Shown: one piece after another, positions 11,401 through 23,605 of the stretch
Layout of the letters: the number at the start of each line of letters is the position of its first letter
How positions within the stretch are numbered: position 1 is the first letter of the stretch
Assembly (NCBI GenBank): GCA_037783415.1
Contig: JAZGTN010000009.1
Location: 7,750,001 to 7,814,000 of the forward strand
Source: Leptasterias polaris
Lineage: Eukaryota; Echinodermata; Asteroidea; Forcipulatida; Asteriidae
Length of the DNA stretch: 64,000 nt
Direction: 5' to 3'
Made by a program: the position numbers and the translations under genes
The notes under the pieces: model-generated
Database searches by the model: none
Seen by the model: only the letters and a program-made list of their open reading frames with translations
Told to the model about the DNA's origin: nothing

Positions 11401-12008
11401 TACATGTAACTAAATATCCAAAAAATAAGTTAGTGGCCTGACGTTTCGACCCTTGCAGAGTCTTTCTCGAAGGCTAAATATATATCCTATACACATGTAC
11501 AAGGATGTGTGTCTGAATCATGTGACTCTGGCTACAGCTGTGGCTACATTGATGAATAGCCCTTAACAGCAGTCTGATTGTTAGCCACTGCTGAAGCCTT
11601 CAATAATGACAAGGCTCAAGTCTCATTCCTATAGGATGCACTCACAATAGGCCAATTTTCATGTGCCAAGCTGATTATCATAATTTTCAGGCCCTCAAAA
11701 TCGTTTGAATAATAACGTTTTCTGCAATTAATATATTGTTGTAAATAAAAGAATCTATCAAAACCTGTGGGTTCTGTGCTTCAACTTGTGAGGAGACTTG
11801 ATCAATTTAGACGTTAAAGTTGACCCTATTTGGCTTGGGAACGGAAGAAATGCCTCAAGAAAACTGGCAGCAAGTCAGTTTGGAAAAACGCACATTTTCG
11901 GGGGTGTTTTTTTCTTGGGTAATTAACAAAAATTCCAAACGGCTGATGTGCCAAAATTTGAAAAGAAATCTGAAGTTTAGTTGTATGAAAATATATTTGG
12001 TTGGTTTT

Positions 12009-12238
12009 CAAGAGGCTGAGAGACTTTCAATATTTGTTTAGTATTTTTAAATGTTAAGCATTTAGCATTGGTTGCTATGGGAGTTTATTTAGTGTGGTGC
12101 ACCACTGTAAATATCCTCTAGCGCCCTCTTGTGCTCAGCAAGAATTAGGATTACCTACATGTATGGGTGCACCACACTAATAAGCTTCCTGTAGCAACCA
12201 ATGCTAAATGCTAAACTTTTAAAAATACCCAGCCTCTT
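12009..12238. mobile_element. MITE with AAGAGGCTG ends
   Basis: The left arm AAGAGGCTG…GCATTTAGCATTGGTTGCTA is mirrored by TAGCAACCAATGCTAAATGC…CAGCCTCTT; GTGTGGTGCACCA / GGTGCACCACAC adds inner pairing. The arms pair over about 60 bp with a central CTAGCGCCCTCTTGTG spacer. No ORF. Confidence 0.85.
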
Positions 12239-12506
12239 AAAAACAATTCAATGTGTTCTGACAATTAAACTTTTCGGTTCTTAGTAGGTTAGGTGAGGAA
12301 GTTTTTGCTAGGCTCAGTAAACATGAAAACACCCCTGAACGAGTTAAATGGCATTCCATCTTGGAAAAAGCACCCTACTTTTTGGGGGAGCAAAATACGG
12401 TCATTTTTAGAGGGCTAGTGTACCCCAAATGTTCCAGGTTGAGAGTAAACAACCCCAGGGACACATCTATCTGACAACACTTTATAAAAGCCGTTCTTTG
12501 ACCTTC

Positions 12507-12881
12507 AAAGGCAGGATACACTTTTGGTAAAATTTGTCAAAGACCAGTATCCTCACTTGGTGTGTCCCAACATGCATGAAATAACAAACCTGTGAACTTT
12601 ATTCTCAATTGGTCATTGAAGTTGCAAGAAAATTATGAAAGAAAAAAAACCCCTTAGAATATAATAGTGTGCTTTCAGATGCCTGAATGCCTAAAGCCTT
12701 TCTCAGATTCAAATTTTGGGGTGAAAAATAACCTCTTTCTCTAAAACTACATTACATTACTACAAAGGGTGCCATTTCTAACAATGTTTTATAATATCAA
12801 CAGCTCTCCAGTGCTCTTTACCAAGTCAGTTTTTATGGTAATTAATTTTTGGAGTAATTACCAAAGGTGTACACTCCCTTT
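12507..12881. mobile_element. AAAGGCACTG-type MITE, copy 2 (diverged)
   Basis: Begins AAAGGCAGGATACACTTTTGG, ends AATTACCAAAGGTGTACACT, and carries the same internal blocks as the copy at 7108. The terminal 10 bp are diverged from that copy. Confidence 0.75.
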
Positions 12882-13400
12882 AAATCTTTGTTTGACAGAA
12901 AAAGTTGTGGGGTTAAATTTTAATCATGAGGCTTGGCGCCAGGCAAGGCATTCTACTTACTTACTTTAATCTGAATTTTCCATTAATTGTCCTCAGGGAA
13001 AAATCAGAAAAAATATTATTAAATAACATGAACATTCTATTAAAGCCAACACCATGTGTTAATGTAGACCAGCCCTTGTATTCAATAAAATGTTCCTACT
13101 TTTTTTCCCAAAAACCTAAAATCATGGCTGCTTGGTGCATGAATTCTTCACTGTTTAGTGAAGTGCATCCCTATTATTTGAAATAGCTCCCTCTCTTGAC
13201 TCAAATATTCCAAGAGGAATTCCCGGGGAAACATTTGCTTGCCCTTTACATTGTACACAACCTGAGATAAGGACACAACTTGAATTGCAGGCTAGAATTT
13301 CATCTTTGAAAGGGCAAAGCCATTTTTATTTTGCAAAGGGGACTTCCATTTGAAAAATCTACGGGAAACTTTTGAAGGGGCGTCGTGGCCAAGACCAGGG
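12882..13400. other. intron 1, nothing recognised
   Basis: No boundaries or coding signal seen; a short frame at 12926-13186 has no recognisable domain. Confidence 0.5.
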
Positions 13401-13557
13401 GTCGATTTCACCAAACTCTTCCTAACTTAGGACTAGTCCTAGGCAATGCTAAGAGATAGGACTAGTCTTAAGTTAATCGTCCTAACTTAGGACTAGTCCT
13501 ATCTCTTAGCATTGCCTAGGACTAGTCCTAAGTTAGGAAGAGTTTGGTGAAATCGAC
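13401..13557. repeat. near-perfect 157-bp palindrome (foldback MITE)
   Basis: Left GTCGATTTCACCAAACTCTT and right AAGAGTTTGGTGAAATCGAC are exact reverse complements, and pairing continues inward through TAGGACTAGTCCTAGGCAATG almost to the centre (about 67 bp per arm). Each arm also contains the small palindrome AGGACTAGTCCT. The transcript would fold into one long hairpin. Confidence 0.95.
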
Positions 13558-13752
13558 CGCTGGAGCAACAGAGGCCATGTCCTCCGTGCAATTCCAGGCC
13601 TGTACATTACGTACAAATACGTTCTAGGCTAGTGTTAAGGACGAGCCCTGCTGAGGAATTGAAACTACTAGTGATGCATTTTTATATTTAAAAAAAATAA
13701 AATTAATTTCCAATCTTGTACTTGTCTTTAAAAGCTTCATGAAATTGGACCC

Positions 13753-13912
13753 TGGGCTCGATTTCACAAAGACTTAAGATTGATCTTTTAAGATCTTAAC
13801 TTAAAAGTGCAAATCCATCTTAGTTGCTAAGCAAAGTGTGATCTCACAATACAAATCACTACTGGTAATAGTGACTGCTCATCTTAACAGTGCTTTAAAT
13901 CAACCCTTGGTC
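13753..13912. mobile_element. GGGCTCGATTTCACAAAG MITE arm
   Basis: Starts GGGCTCGATTTCACAAAGAC followed by TTAAGATTGATCTTTTAAGATC, the same end as the element at 1643. The right terminus is degraded. Confidence 0.6.
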
Positions 13913-14549
13913 CAGTCAAATGGTGTGAAATTTACTGACGTAATAAACCTGTAGCCCCACTGTCTAGTGACTCTCAGAGGTTCTAATGTTGTTTTGTTGA
14001 CGCTCTCAGTTGTTGTCTAGTCAGTGGAGTACCCTTAGGTCAACATTTTTATTGTGAGGTATGGCTCTTTGAGATCAAGGCAGAGTGGTGAACCAATTGG
14101 GTTTCCATTAAGAATCTGATGAGTTAGGGCCAGACATGTTGAAAAAGTTGTTACTTGTAAACTCAGAAAGCTTATTAATCTTAGGCAAAAAAACCAAAAC
14201 ATGTTTTTAGCATTTTTTTTTTTTGTGTGTTTTTTTTAAATGACCGCCCGACTTATTTTTCAAGACAACCGGCCAGGCTATATTTCAAACTGCCAACTCT
14301 CCCTGATTCTGCAGAAAGCTCCCTGAAAATAAAACAATCTTTCCATGTTCTGATCGAACGAACACCAACCCTCAGAAATCTGAACAATTATTCATGCATA
14401 ATTGTTGCTCAGATTCAAATGTCTTTGGGCTGTTGGGTGAAAAATTATCCAAACCATATTGCTTTGAAGGGAATCCTTTAGTTTATACTATCAACAGGTG
14501 TGCAGTGCTTCTCACCAAGAAAGTTTGTTATGGTCATTAATTTGGTTTT

Positions 14550-14891
14550 TGGAACCGTTCGATTGTTTTTAAATCAATAAAACTAACCTGAGATAATTTA
14601 ATTTTAAAAAGTGGTCGTGTTTTGGAAATATCGGCGTAAGTCAAGAGGGAATATGTCCACGCATGAAGAATAATCCCTCAAGGAATACACAATCTGTGAA
14701 ACGTTTCTGACAGTATTAAACGTCTCTCAGATTCAAATTTTAGGGGATAAAAACTGAAACCTGTTTACATAACCACATTGCTTTGAAGACGGTGAAATGT
14801 TCCTCAAAATCGAAAGCTGCTGTACTTCTAACCAATAAGTTTTCATTGCCATTAATTTTAAGAGTGACTACCAAACATCTACCTTCCCTTT
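14550..14891. mobile_element. AAAGGNAAGGTA…CCTTCCCTTT MITE
   Basis: The right end AAGAGTGACTACCAAACATC…CCTTCCCTTT and interior blocks (TATGTCCACGCATGAAGAAT, ACACAATCTG.GAAAC.TTTCTGACAG) match the full copy at 42923-43312. The left end is decayed. Confidence 0.65.
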
Positions 14892-15250
14892 AAAGGTATT
14901 ATACAGGATTGGCAGAGCTGACAAAATAATCACAGACAGTGTTCATGTTTTGTGTAATCAACCACATACATGAAATAACAACCCTGTGAAAATTTGAGCT
15001 CAATTGGTCATCGAGGTCACGAGAAAATAGTGAAAAGAGACCTTAATGTGTTTTTTGTTTTTCAAACATCGAGTTTATTATCACGCGCGATAAAAACTGT
15101 TGTTTTACTCATTTCTCAGAAACGATAGCATATTAGGCAGAAATATTTTAAGGAACCCTTTCTACCATTACTTACTTTAAATCATGTAAGTTATGTGTGA
15201 ATCTGTGAACATTTGTGTTTTTCGATCTTACCAATAGTGTACAGACCTTT
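14892..15250. mobile_element. MITE with AAAGGTNTTATACAGGATTGG ends
   Basis: The left end AAAGGTATTATACAGGATTG is loosely mirrored by the right end CTTACCAATAGTGTACAGACC.TTTAA. It is joined head to tail with the previous MITE. It shares its interior (CACAAAACATGAACAC region, inverted) with 7489-7680 and 31830-31985. Confidence 0.6.
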
Positions 15251-16880
15251 AAGGGAGATTGCAGAATATACAGAGTTCAATGTGACTCTTCCAGTGTTTC
15301 ATTTCTGTAAAGCTCTAAGGTCAAGGTCCATTGAAACAAAACCACTCTTGAATGTCATTTTAAGCATAACAAGTTTTTATTTGCCTCTAGCCAAGTTTCT
15401 TATCTTACATTACAAACTTTATGTACCCTGTGTAAATGTCATGAAAAACTTGAATATTAATGAAAGGCAGTTTGGACTCCAATACAGGTGAGTGCATTAC
15501 AGTCTGTACATGATGGGACCAGATAGTGTTTCTAACACTGCACCTGTAGACTTCCGTCAACCAGGACAAAAATATTTATTTCAGAAATGTCACAGTGGAT
15601 ATATCAGAAAGTAGTTAAAAAAAAATATAAAAAAATGGACATGCTACAGAATGGATATGCTACAGAATGAACACGCATCAGAATGAACACGTATTGGCCA
15701 AGTATAACTAGGTTAGTTGTAGAGTTTGATGTTGAAAAAGGTTCTTTTGGACTAAATTGATTGGCTTTTTAGGTTATCAAGGTAAGGCAGGAATTTGATT
15801 GTATGTTGGACATGTGTTCAGTGTAGGAATATTTTCAGTGGTGGTAGACATTGCATGTAATTATCAGTGAAATAGTGTACTGCATACACAATGTATTTCC
15901 TGTTAACTCTTTCAGTACCCGCTATTTTTGTGTGTTTTGAACCTAAAATGCCCAGCTTTTTTTTGTTTTTTCTCTAAAAATAAAGAAGTCTTTCTCACTA
16001 AAGAGAATGTACAGTACATGTACATTGATCTTGCTGATTTGTGTTGCCTTGGTACATCCCAAAGTCAATTGTATTTCTTGAGTGATAATACCGTCTTGTA
16101 ATAACACATGCTATGGGTCGTACATGTATGATTTATGACACTTTTTGAGTGTCTAAAAAAGATCATACATGTACATAACGGCACTTTCGGAACATGTAAA
16201 AAAGATCATACTTATGTAAGACCTTGGCACTTAATTATGGCACACTACTGTATGCAAGTGTATACTCACACTTTTAGTTTTAGTTGCTTACATCGTACAT
16301 GTACATCCCAGCCAGTTGAAAAGAAATTTTACAGATTTAGAAAAGCGTATACCTCTGGATCAGCGTGCGGGAGGTATCAACTTCAAGTCCCGGTCCAGCA
16401 AATTTTTCTTTGTCATCCAACAAGTTATTTCAGCAGTCAGTTTCCCTTTTGGTTTAGGGGCCTTAATACTCGATATTTATTTCAAATATTTTAGAACTCT
16501 AGATCTTTTAGTAATGAGGTCCTAAAGTTGCATGGTGTGGTCATGTGGGGTTGGCTGTCCCTCCTGTGTGCCCCCAGCTGTCAGGCAGCAGGTAAGCAAT
16601 GCACCCCCATGTACCCACAAGGCTCTACATTGTCACTGGAGGCCCAGGCCAGTGATTTAAGTGTCAGGCCAGTGAACTCATTACAGGTCAAGTCTGGCAG
16701 TCTTGTGTTTTTCAATTGATCAATAGTTACATCACTTGTTAATACATGTTTACTTGTTAAATTGTTTACATTGAATCTGATAAACATCTTTCAATTCTGT
16801 TGAGCATGGAAGTACTTACTATAAGACAAATGAGATAACCCCTCTATTCTAAAGCTCTTGTTCAAATGAAGCTGGCATTT
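15251..16880. other. intron 1; one degraded SINE-like stretch
   Basis: At about 16345-16460 there is a weak copy of the GGTCGTTGGTTCAAATCCCG…TTTCTTTGTTCAACCC SINE tail followed by its GTCAGTTTCCCTT.TGGTTTA flank. Otherwise nothing recognisable. Confidence 0.45.
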
Positions 16881-17258
16881 AAAGGCACTGAACACGTTTG
16901 GTAATTACTCAAAATATATATTAGCATAAAAAACTTACTTGGTAACCAGCAATGGAGAGCTGTTGATAGTATAAAACATTGTGAGAAACCACTCCCTCTG
17001 AAGTAATGTAACATAGTTTTTGAGAAAGAGGTAACTTCTGACTAAAATAAAAAAAGACTTCATGCATGAAGCCTTTTATTAGCATCTGAAAGCACACAAA
17101 ATTGTGCAACAAGGGTGTTTTTTCTTTCTTTATTTTCTTGCAACTTCGATGACCGATTCAGCCCAAATTTTCACAGGTTTGTTATTTTATGCATATGTTG
17201 GGATACACCGAGTGGCAATACTGGTCTTTGATAATTACCAAACATGTTCAGTGCCTTT
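16881..17258. mobile_element. AAAGGCACTG MITE, copy 3
   Basis: Inverted ends AAAGGCACTGAACACGTTTG / CAAAC.TGTTCAGTGCCTTT with TTAA at both borders. The interior closely matches 7108-7488 and 53046-53417, with the 53 kb copy in opposite orientation. Confidence 0.9.
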
Positions 17259-17442
17259 AATATAGAGTGCCTTTTCTGGAGGTTGCAAAGCGCTAGGTTG
17301 TGTCCAACACAGATCGAAAATCAAAATCAAAGATGGCCCAAACATGAAAAATCACTGTCGACAAAGCAAGTGGGTCGTCAGCAATTTCTTGAATGATTCA
17401 AGTGAGTTTGCTCTGCCTGCAGCTACATGTGTCTGCACTCTG

Positions 17443-17800
17443 CAGGGCTAGAATTTTTGGGAAAACCCCACAAGACCTCAGGGCTTGTAGCTCAAAAAAT
17501 TTACTGGACCAGAATTTTGTGTACAAGACCAGAATTGAAGTGAGAAGAAAAAATGCCAACACAGGTTAATAATTGAACTGTTTGAATTTGAAAAAGCACT
17601 AAGAGAAGATTGATCTCATTTGTATATTATGGGTAAGTAGTCTTTGATAATCAACAGAATTATGTTTATCAGACTGAAACTTGAAAGTCAACATTTGAAC
17701 TAAACACAAGACCGCCGGACTTGTCCGGACATGAGTTTACTGGCCCGATGCTAAAATCACTGGCCTCGGGCCAGCGGGCCAGTGTAAAACTCGAGCCCTG
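17443..17800. mobile_element. CAGGGCTCGA element
   Basis: Begins CAGGGCTAGAATTTTTGG and ends AAAACTCGAGCCCTG, an inverted pair. The internal block GACTTGTCCGGACATGAGTT / ACTGGCC…CTAAAATCACTGGCC recurs at 32521-32632, and the same ends flank the nested element at 38796-39311. Confidence 0.7.
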
Positions 17801-18081
17801 ATCTGGGGTTTATTTTACAGTTTAACAATACAGTTTGTATTGTTAAACTGTTTAATTTTTTGGGGGTCTAATTTTAATTCTTGTCTTGTAAAAAATATTC
17901 TGGTCTTGTGGTCTTCTGTCCCCCAAAGTCAAGTCCTGGCCCTCCATGTATTTAGTGTCATTTAGAAAAACCTACTGTTGTATATATTATTGTACATGTA
18001 CACATGTCAGCTTTCTCCCTTAACATACATGTAGGTCCGCTGGCCAAATGCCAGTTAAAACACCTGAGGACCAGTCAGAAG

Positions 18082-19232
18082 TACCGTAATTTCCTGCGGA
18101 TAAGACGCGTCTTATCTGACTTTTTAGACCACAAAATCATCACTGCGCCTTGTATTCCAGTGCGCCTTGTCTGATGTCGCTTTAAGATCAAAATGCCCGC
18201 GGCCGACGTGCAAATAATCTAGGCCCTATTTAATGTAGCTGCGGTCAGGTTAATAATGCGGTCGCCAACCATATCAACTCACCACGCATTGTTGACGTAG
18301 TACATATCAGTGCTCAACTCTCCAGACAATGTCGCCAGATTTTCATTCCGACAATGACGCAATGTGTTGAGCCGCCTTTGTGGCCACATGTCCCTATACA
18401 TAACGACCGTGAATTCATCCCAACAATGCAGCAACGTGTTCATCCCTTCCTTTATGGCCGCGATTTCGTACCGAAAATACTGCATTCACCCAACCTCTAT
18501 CACCGAACACATTCACCCAACCTCTATTGTGTGAACGGTGAACAACAGAAACCCCAATAATGTCACGTCCCCATCGGAATAGACTTGGTTCCAAGTCTGT
18601 GATCGTGGTTTTTAGTTGTCCTAATACTAGTAATAGCCGATATATTATTGGCTGAAACAGCGCCCTCTTGTGGATAAACCTCCGTCTTGAACCGAGTTAG
18701 AGCACGTGATAGCCAATCTACAGGGGGAATTTTGCGTGGCCGGTGCAGAGAAATAACCGCAGTCTCAGACTTGAAATCAAGTTTACCATCGGAATGGCAG
18801 GAGATTATTTTCAGAGCCGTATGGTAGCGCCCTCTGTTGAATAAACTCCCTTCAGCCCTGTGGTAGCGCCCTCTGTTGGTTAAACTCCCTTCAATTCCAT
18901 GTGACACACGGGAGAAAGAATCTCCTGAAAACGCCGCTGAACGGTAGGTTGGTTTCAGTTTACAATGAACTTTTCTACATGTCTCTACATGTTTCAAGCG
19001 CACATGATTTCTATTTATTCACGTGTTGATTAGCGTGATACTTTTAGGGTAACAAAATGACCCCTTTTTGGCGATGTACCGATACGGTCTGCTGTTTGCA
19101 GTCAAAGGTGCATGTAAGATCATGCGCCTTGTGCGGCAGTGCGCCTTGTCTGTTGACGCTTGATTTTTTTGGGGTAATTTCACGGCCCTGCGCCTTGTAC
19201 GCCCCGCGTCTTATCCGCAGGAAATTACGGTA
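18082..19232. mobile_element. 1.15-kb TIR element, ACCGTAATTTCCTGCGGATA ends
   Basis: The termini TACCGTAATTTCCTGCGGAT and ATCCGCAGGAAATTACGGTA are exact inverted repeats, continuing through AAGACGCG. Subterminal TGCGCCTTGT repeats occur near both ends. It is inserted in a GACCAGTCA…AGCTGGCTAGTTCAG repeat of the 8445-8585 family. The interior is GC-rich and CpG-rich, with a local duplication of GCGCCCTCTGTTG…AAACTCCCTTCA (18830-18895). No transposase-like frame, so it is non-autonomous. The ends resemble a class of 'ACCGTATTTTCC' DNA transposons known from animals, but the superfamily is not settled. Confidence 0.88.
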
Positions 19233-20829
19233 GTCAAGCTGGCTAGTTCAGTGGTGAAAAGCTTTCGTATTTCGTTTGAAAGATTGAAAGTTGCGAAAAA
19301 GCCAGTGGACGGGTAAAATTACATGCTAACTGGTCCTGCTGGCCAGTCAATAAAAAAGTTAAGGGCAAAGCCTGCCTGTACAGTCTCTGTTGAGCTCATC
19401 AAATGGAGGGGGTAGGCGGGGTGATGGGAGGGGAGGTTATGCATCAGATAGCCCTAATGAAGTTCTTGATTTGATGTGAATTTGGACAAAGATGGACTTG
19501 GAACATCGCTTGTGTAAATCTAATGTAAAACCTCAAATGTATTCAGCTCTGATTTCTCCTCTAGTTTTTTTTTCTAATTGAGCCGGAATTATTCGAAGGA
19601 CATTCTGTACCAGGAGCTGAGCGGAATGTTCGAGCATAACAGTCAGTATCGGTTACCATGGAGACCACATTTAATAAGATCGCTGCATCTGTTGTCTCAT
19701 TGAGTTTAAACTGCTGACCTATTTCCCGGGGTTTGTTGGTGTCATTGTTACCATGGAGACGGCACACAGGGATTGATGTAGCGTAGTTGATGTCACAGTG
19801 GGACTAATTTGTTTACATGCTTGGGTGTGTCCTGATGTTTTGTTCATCAATAAAGCCACACCCAAGGTCTGAAGTCACAAGCTTACATTTGTTTTTCTTA
19901 GATTTAGATTCAGTAGAAAGTTTCATCAGCATCTGAGATTATAACAGCAGGAATTTGTAAATTATGTACAATGTGCATTTTTATGACAAAAGTCAAATTT
20001 ATACTTCAGTTTTCATCCTAGTTTTAAAATGATTTGGGTTGAACAAGCCCAAATTATTTGAATTTTACCCAGGCAGTTTCCCTTGTGGTTTATTGCTTGA
20101 TGATAAATAAAATGAACAGAATTTGAATAAATTTTTAAAATATAGATTGGTAATATTCAAAACATACATGTAGGCCTCATCAGATTTGTTTTTTCCAATC
20201 TAAAAACTCATTGATAAAGGTCCATGCAGTCTTCTATAAATTAATTTTTTCTGTAAAATTATTGTCAAGATAAAAAATAATAGCATTAGAAAACCATAAA
20301 TCACAGCTTAGTTTTTATTGCCTCGGTGAAACTATGTACAGTATGATAACCGATAAATGTCATCTTAATGGGCAACTTGGGTTTTGGTTTTGAGCTGTAA
20401 AAGCTTTCTAATTTGTGTAGGGCGCTAAGTGGTTCACTGACCACTCATGCAAGGAATTTGTGAAAACTGGCACGCACCACACGCAGTATTTATGTAAAAT
20501 GCATAGTTGTGCGCTCATAAATAAAATAATTTGCCAGTAAAGATGACTGATTTTACACTCTATGAAGTCAAGTTTGAACTATCTATTATGAACACTACAA
20601 ATTCCCTGACTAAACAGTTGTGTTGTTTTTGTGGTTTTCACTAAAAAGTTACCACAATTTAATTTGATGAGAATTTTTGATGAGGTTTGATTTTTCGTTT
20701 GACATGTTTGTGAATTCATGAGGAGAATTGAATTAAGGAAAACAGTCATTTCCGTTTGAACCCATAAACATTTGTTGCAGTGCCCTCTGCTGAAATATAG
20801 GATTCAAACTGAGTCTAGCTACTGGGCAA
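19233..20829. other. intron 1, mostly unrecognised
   Basis: Begins with the rest of the interrupted CTGGCTAGTTCAG repeat (to about 19375). At 20040-20110 there is a SINE-flank fragment (GGGTTGAACAAGCCC … GCAGTTTCCCTTGTGG). No gene seen. Confidence 0.5.
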
Positions 20830-21060
20830 TCTCAGTGGTCTAGTGGTAAGACATCTGCTCTAGAATGGCAAAAGTCGTGGGTTCAAACCCCACCCAAGTA
20901 CAGGTAGATTCAAATGTGGGTTTGGATTCAAATGTGGATTTGTTTACAGGACTCAAGGAAAGTTCTGAGTATACAGTGCTTAATACACATCGGTGTATGG
21001 GTAAAAACCAAATTATGTACGTTCTTTGTCCCCGATGCAAATTTGACATCTATTGGAGCT
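20830..21060 (+). mobile_element. tRNA-derived SINE (GGTCTAGTGGTAAGACATC family)
   Basis: Box A region GTGGTCTAGTGGTAAGACAT and box B GTGGGTTCAAACCCC in tRNA-like spacing, then the family body ACAGGACTCAAGGAAAGTTC, CTGAGTATACAGTGCTTAAT and CCCCGATGCAAATTTGACAT. The body recurs at 58580-58940. Confidence 0.85.
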
Positions 21061-21297
21061 TATGAAAATTTTGGAGGGTGTTGGAGTTCCAGGAATCAAT
21101 GTTTTGAAATGGGAAACCCTTCCACTTCCAACCCCATGGATCCTTTATAACACACACCGATGACTCATAAACTACCAATACCATGCTATGAACCTTATTC
21201 AATTACCACTCCTGGGATAATGATTGGCCACCTGTTTCATTATGATGGACAATTCTATTGTGATATTAGCCTCTCAAAGAGCAATGGCTTGGCAGGA

Positions 21298-21320
21298 GGG
21301 GGGGGGGGGGGGGGGGGGTG
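21298..21320 (+). repeat. poly-G run
   Basis: A run of about 20 consecutive G residues; its length may be unreliable in the assembly. Confidence 0.9.
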
Positions 21321-21358
21321 GAGACATACTTTGATTGATACTTGAACCTACATGTATA

Positions 21359-21729
21359 AGGCCAAGTAAAAAAAAATACCAGTTCATCGTCCCCGCCCGC
21401 ATCCTTTTTTGAGGCCGCATCCTTTTTTTTTTTCTTTTTTTTTTTCCGATTTTTCCTTTTAAAAAAATTATAAAAAATTGTTTGTGTTTTTAATCCACCC
21501 TTGACATATATAATTTAATATATAATTTTTGATGTAAACTTACCTCATGCAACAAATAGATATAAAGAAAGTTAGCGGTGATTTCAAACTGAAGAATTGG
21601 TGGCCTGTTTGAATTGAAATACTTGGCGGCCATCTTGGAAAAAAATAAATAAATAAAAAATAAAAAGGCCCTCATCCTCCTTTTTGGAAAAATCAGGACG
21701 ATCAACTGGTATTTTTTTTTATTTGGCCT
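21359..21729. mobile_element. MITE with AGGCCAAGTAAAAAAAAATA ends
   Basis: The left end AGGCCAAGTA…AATACCAGTTCATCGTCC is mirrored by GGACGATCAACTGGTATT…TTTGGCCT. Inner CATCCTTTTTT / AAAAAGG…CATCC blocks also pair. The interior is poly-T/poly-A rich. Confidence 0.8.
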
Positions 21730-22084
21730 AAAGTTGCCTATACATGTATAACCTTTGTATACAATGTACATGTAGCATGGAGGGAGTATAGACCTTTCCA
21801 TTGTCGATAAACAAAGTGCTGGTTGGCATGGACGGCCGAATGTTAGCAAAACATTCAATTGTTTGTGACCAAATTCAACATTTTCTGTAAAGATTCATGA
21901 ACTGAAATACCTTCCATGATTGGTTGATTTGTTTCCAATATTAAAATTCAACACTGTTTTTGAATATTTGTGTAACATTGCTACAAACTATGGCTATCTG
22001 TTTTTGATTTGCAGTTATGGCTTTCCATACATGTAGTTGTCCAACCTTGATTGGCAAAAACTTGGGCTGTGACGTTGCAATACA

Positions 22085-22305
22085 TTGTAGAAAGGTCTTT
22101 TGTAGAATAATTAATGGTGGTCTGGGGTGGTGCTGTCAAACACCATCAAAATGCATCAATAATTGATTCTTGAACCTACTGTCTATAAAACTAAATCTAC
22201 ATAGTGCAGCATGGTGGAAGAGTTGTAGCCACCTTGAGAATTGTAGAATAATGGTGGTCTGGGGTTGGGGGCAGCCTGACAAACACCATCAAAATGCATC
22301 AATGA
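22085..22305 (+). repeat. direct duplication, ~65 bp twice
   Basis: GTAGAATAA…TGGTGGTCTGGGG, followed by CAAACACCATCAAAATGCAT, occurs at about 22101-22160 and again at 22243-22303. Copies are about 140 bp apart and slightly diverged. Confidence 0.8.
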
Positions 22306-22309
22306 TTAA

Positions 22310-22934
22310 CCCTCCTACTGATACAGCATTCAGCTGTGTCACCATTCACAACCATTCAAATGGTTTTGAGTGGTGGATACACTGCACTGTGGTATGCCCC
22401 CAAGGCTAAATGGTTTTGAATGGTGAATGTACTGCACAGTAATTGTGCACTCCTGGAAGGTTGATTTCGGGGCATTTGTTTTGTATTTGGAGCATGTCTA
22501 ATTTCTTCTTCTTTTGGCTCAGTGGATTCACAGAAAGATTAGCTATTTCTGTGTATGAACCCTTCATCCTTGCCTTTTTAGTTTCTTTGTTTTTAATGGT
22601 ATACATGTATGGGCAACTGAACACAAAGGTCTGATTCCTATTTACATGAAGTATACTTTACTGTACTTTATTTCAAGAACTAAGAAAAGTAGGCCTAAGT
22701 TTAGTTATCAATGAAAGTAAGTTTATACTTATCAAAGTTTCCAAACAAAGTTAAGGGACACCTGTGCTACCATTTGAAAGTATCCATACTGGGCTATAGA
22801 TAAGCTGACATACCATTTGAAACCATTCAGGGGGTCTACTCTATACACAGTTAGCTCACCACTCAAAACCATTCGACCAAATGGTTTTGAATGGTCAGTC
22901 AACTCAATAACAAATTGTGTTGGCAGTAGGAGGG
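22310..22934. mobile_element. TTAA-flanked CCCTCCTACTG element, longer form
   Basis: Starts CCCTCCTACTG after TTAA (22306-22309) and ends CAGTAGGAGGG before TTAG, a one-base decayed TTAA. Subterminal regions carry many direct and inverted copies of ACCATTCAAA / TTTGAATGGT, which could be transposase-binding repeats. No transposase. Its uninterrupted ATACTGGGCTATAGATAAGC is the empty-site control for the insertion at 24407. Confidence 0.85.
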
Positions 22935-23254
22935 TTAGTTATTGAACTTACATACTGTCTACACATTTAATCTACATGTGTAGCAACTAGTGTGGTGGAA
23001 GAGTTGCTACTATGTACATTGATAATTAGGTTCCTTTCAGCCACACTCTGCTTATTATTGGCCTCAATTAATGAGCATTGTACAATTGTTATTGATGAAC
23101 AATGAAGAAACTCATATGGCTTTATACATGTACATGTACATGTATCCCTGGAGGTAGAATTAGATACTCTTGTTTCCGCACCAAGGAAGGAAGCTCCATC
23201 TGTTCTTATATTATTGACGTTGAAGCATTTTATTTTTTATTTTTTTTATGAGAT

Positions 23255-23605
23255 ATCGCCTAACTCACAAGGCCACGGACGGCCACTCAAGGTGAGGGCT
23301 ACACATAACTGATTTGGGCTATCGACCCAAATCAATTGACACCAGGGGCACGTTGCCTCCTACTCCTGGGGCTGAAACAGGATTACCCCCTTCACAGTCC
23401 TTAAGGATGTAGGCATGGGTATCATCCACTAAGAGCCTGTCTGGTAGAGCAGAATGCACTACCTTCCCAACTTTTTCGAAGCAATTATGGTTAAGTGCCT
23501 TGCTCAAGGGAACAAGTGTCATGACCGGGTATCGAACTCACACTCTGCTGCTGAAAACACCAGAGCTTAGGTCCGGTGACCTAGACCGCTCGGCCACGAC
23601 ACGCC
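23255..23605 (-). mobile_element. class II tRNA-derived SINE, minus strand
   Basis: Minus strand: GTGTCGTGGCCGAGCGGTCT is the box A end of a Ser/Leu-type tRNA, and GAGTTCGATACCCGG is box B after a long variable arm. The conserved body TTGAGCAAGGCACTTAACCA follows, with a tail reading GATTTGGGTCGATAGCCC. A close relative is at 44660-44975. Confidence 0.85.

Noticed and set aside
18563..19003. 146-codon minus-strand frame inside the 18 kb element
   Set aside because: GC-rich chance frame covering a short internal duplication; no transposase or other domain pattern.
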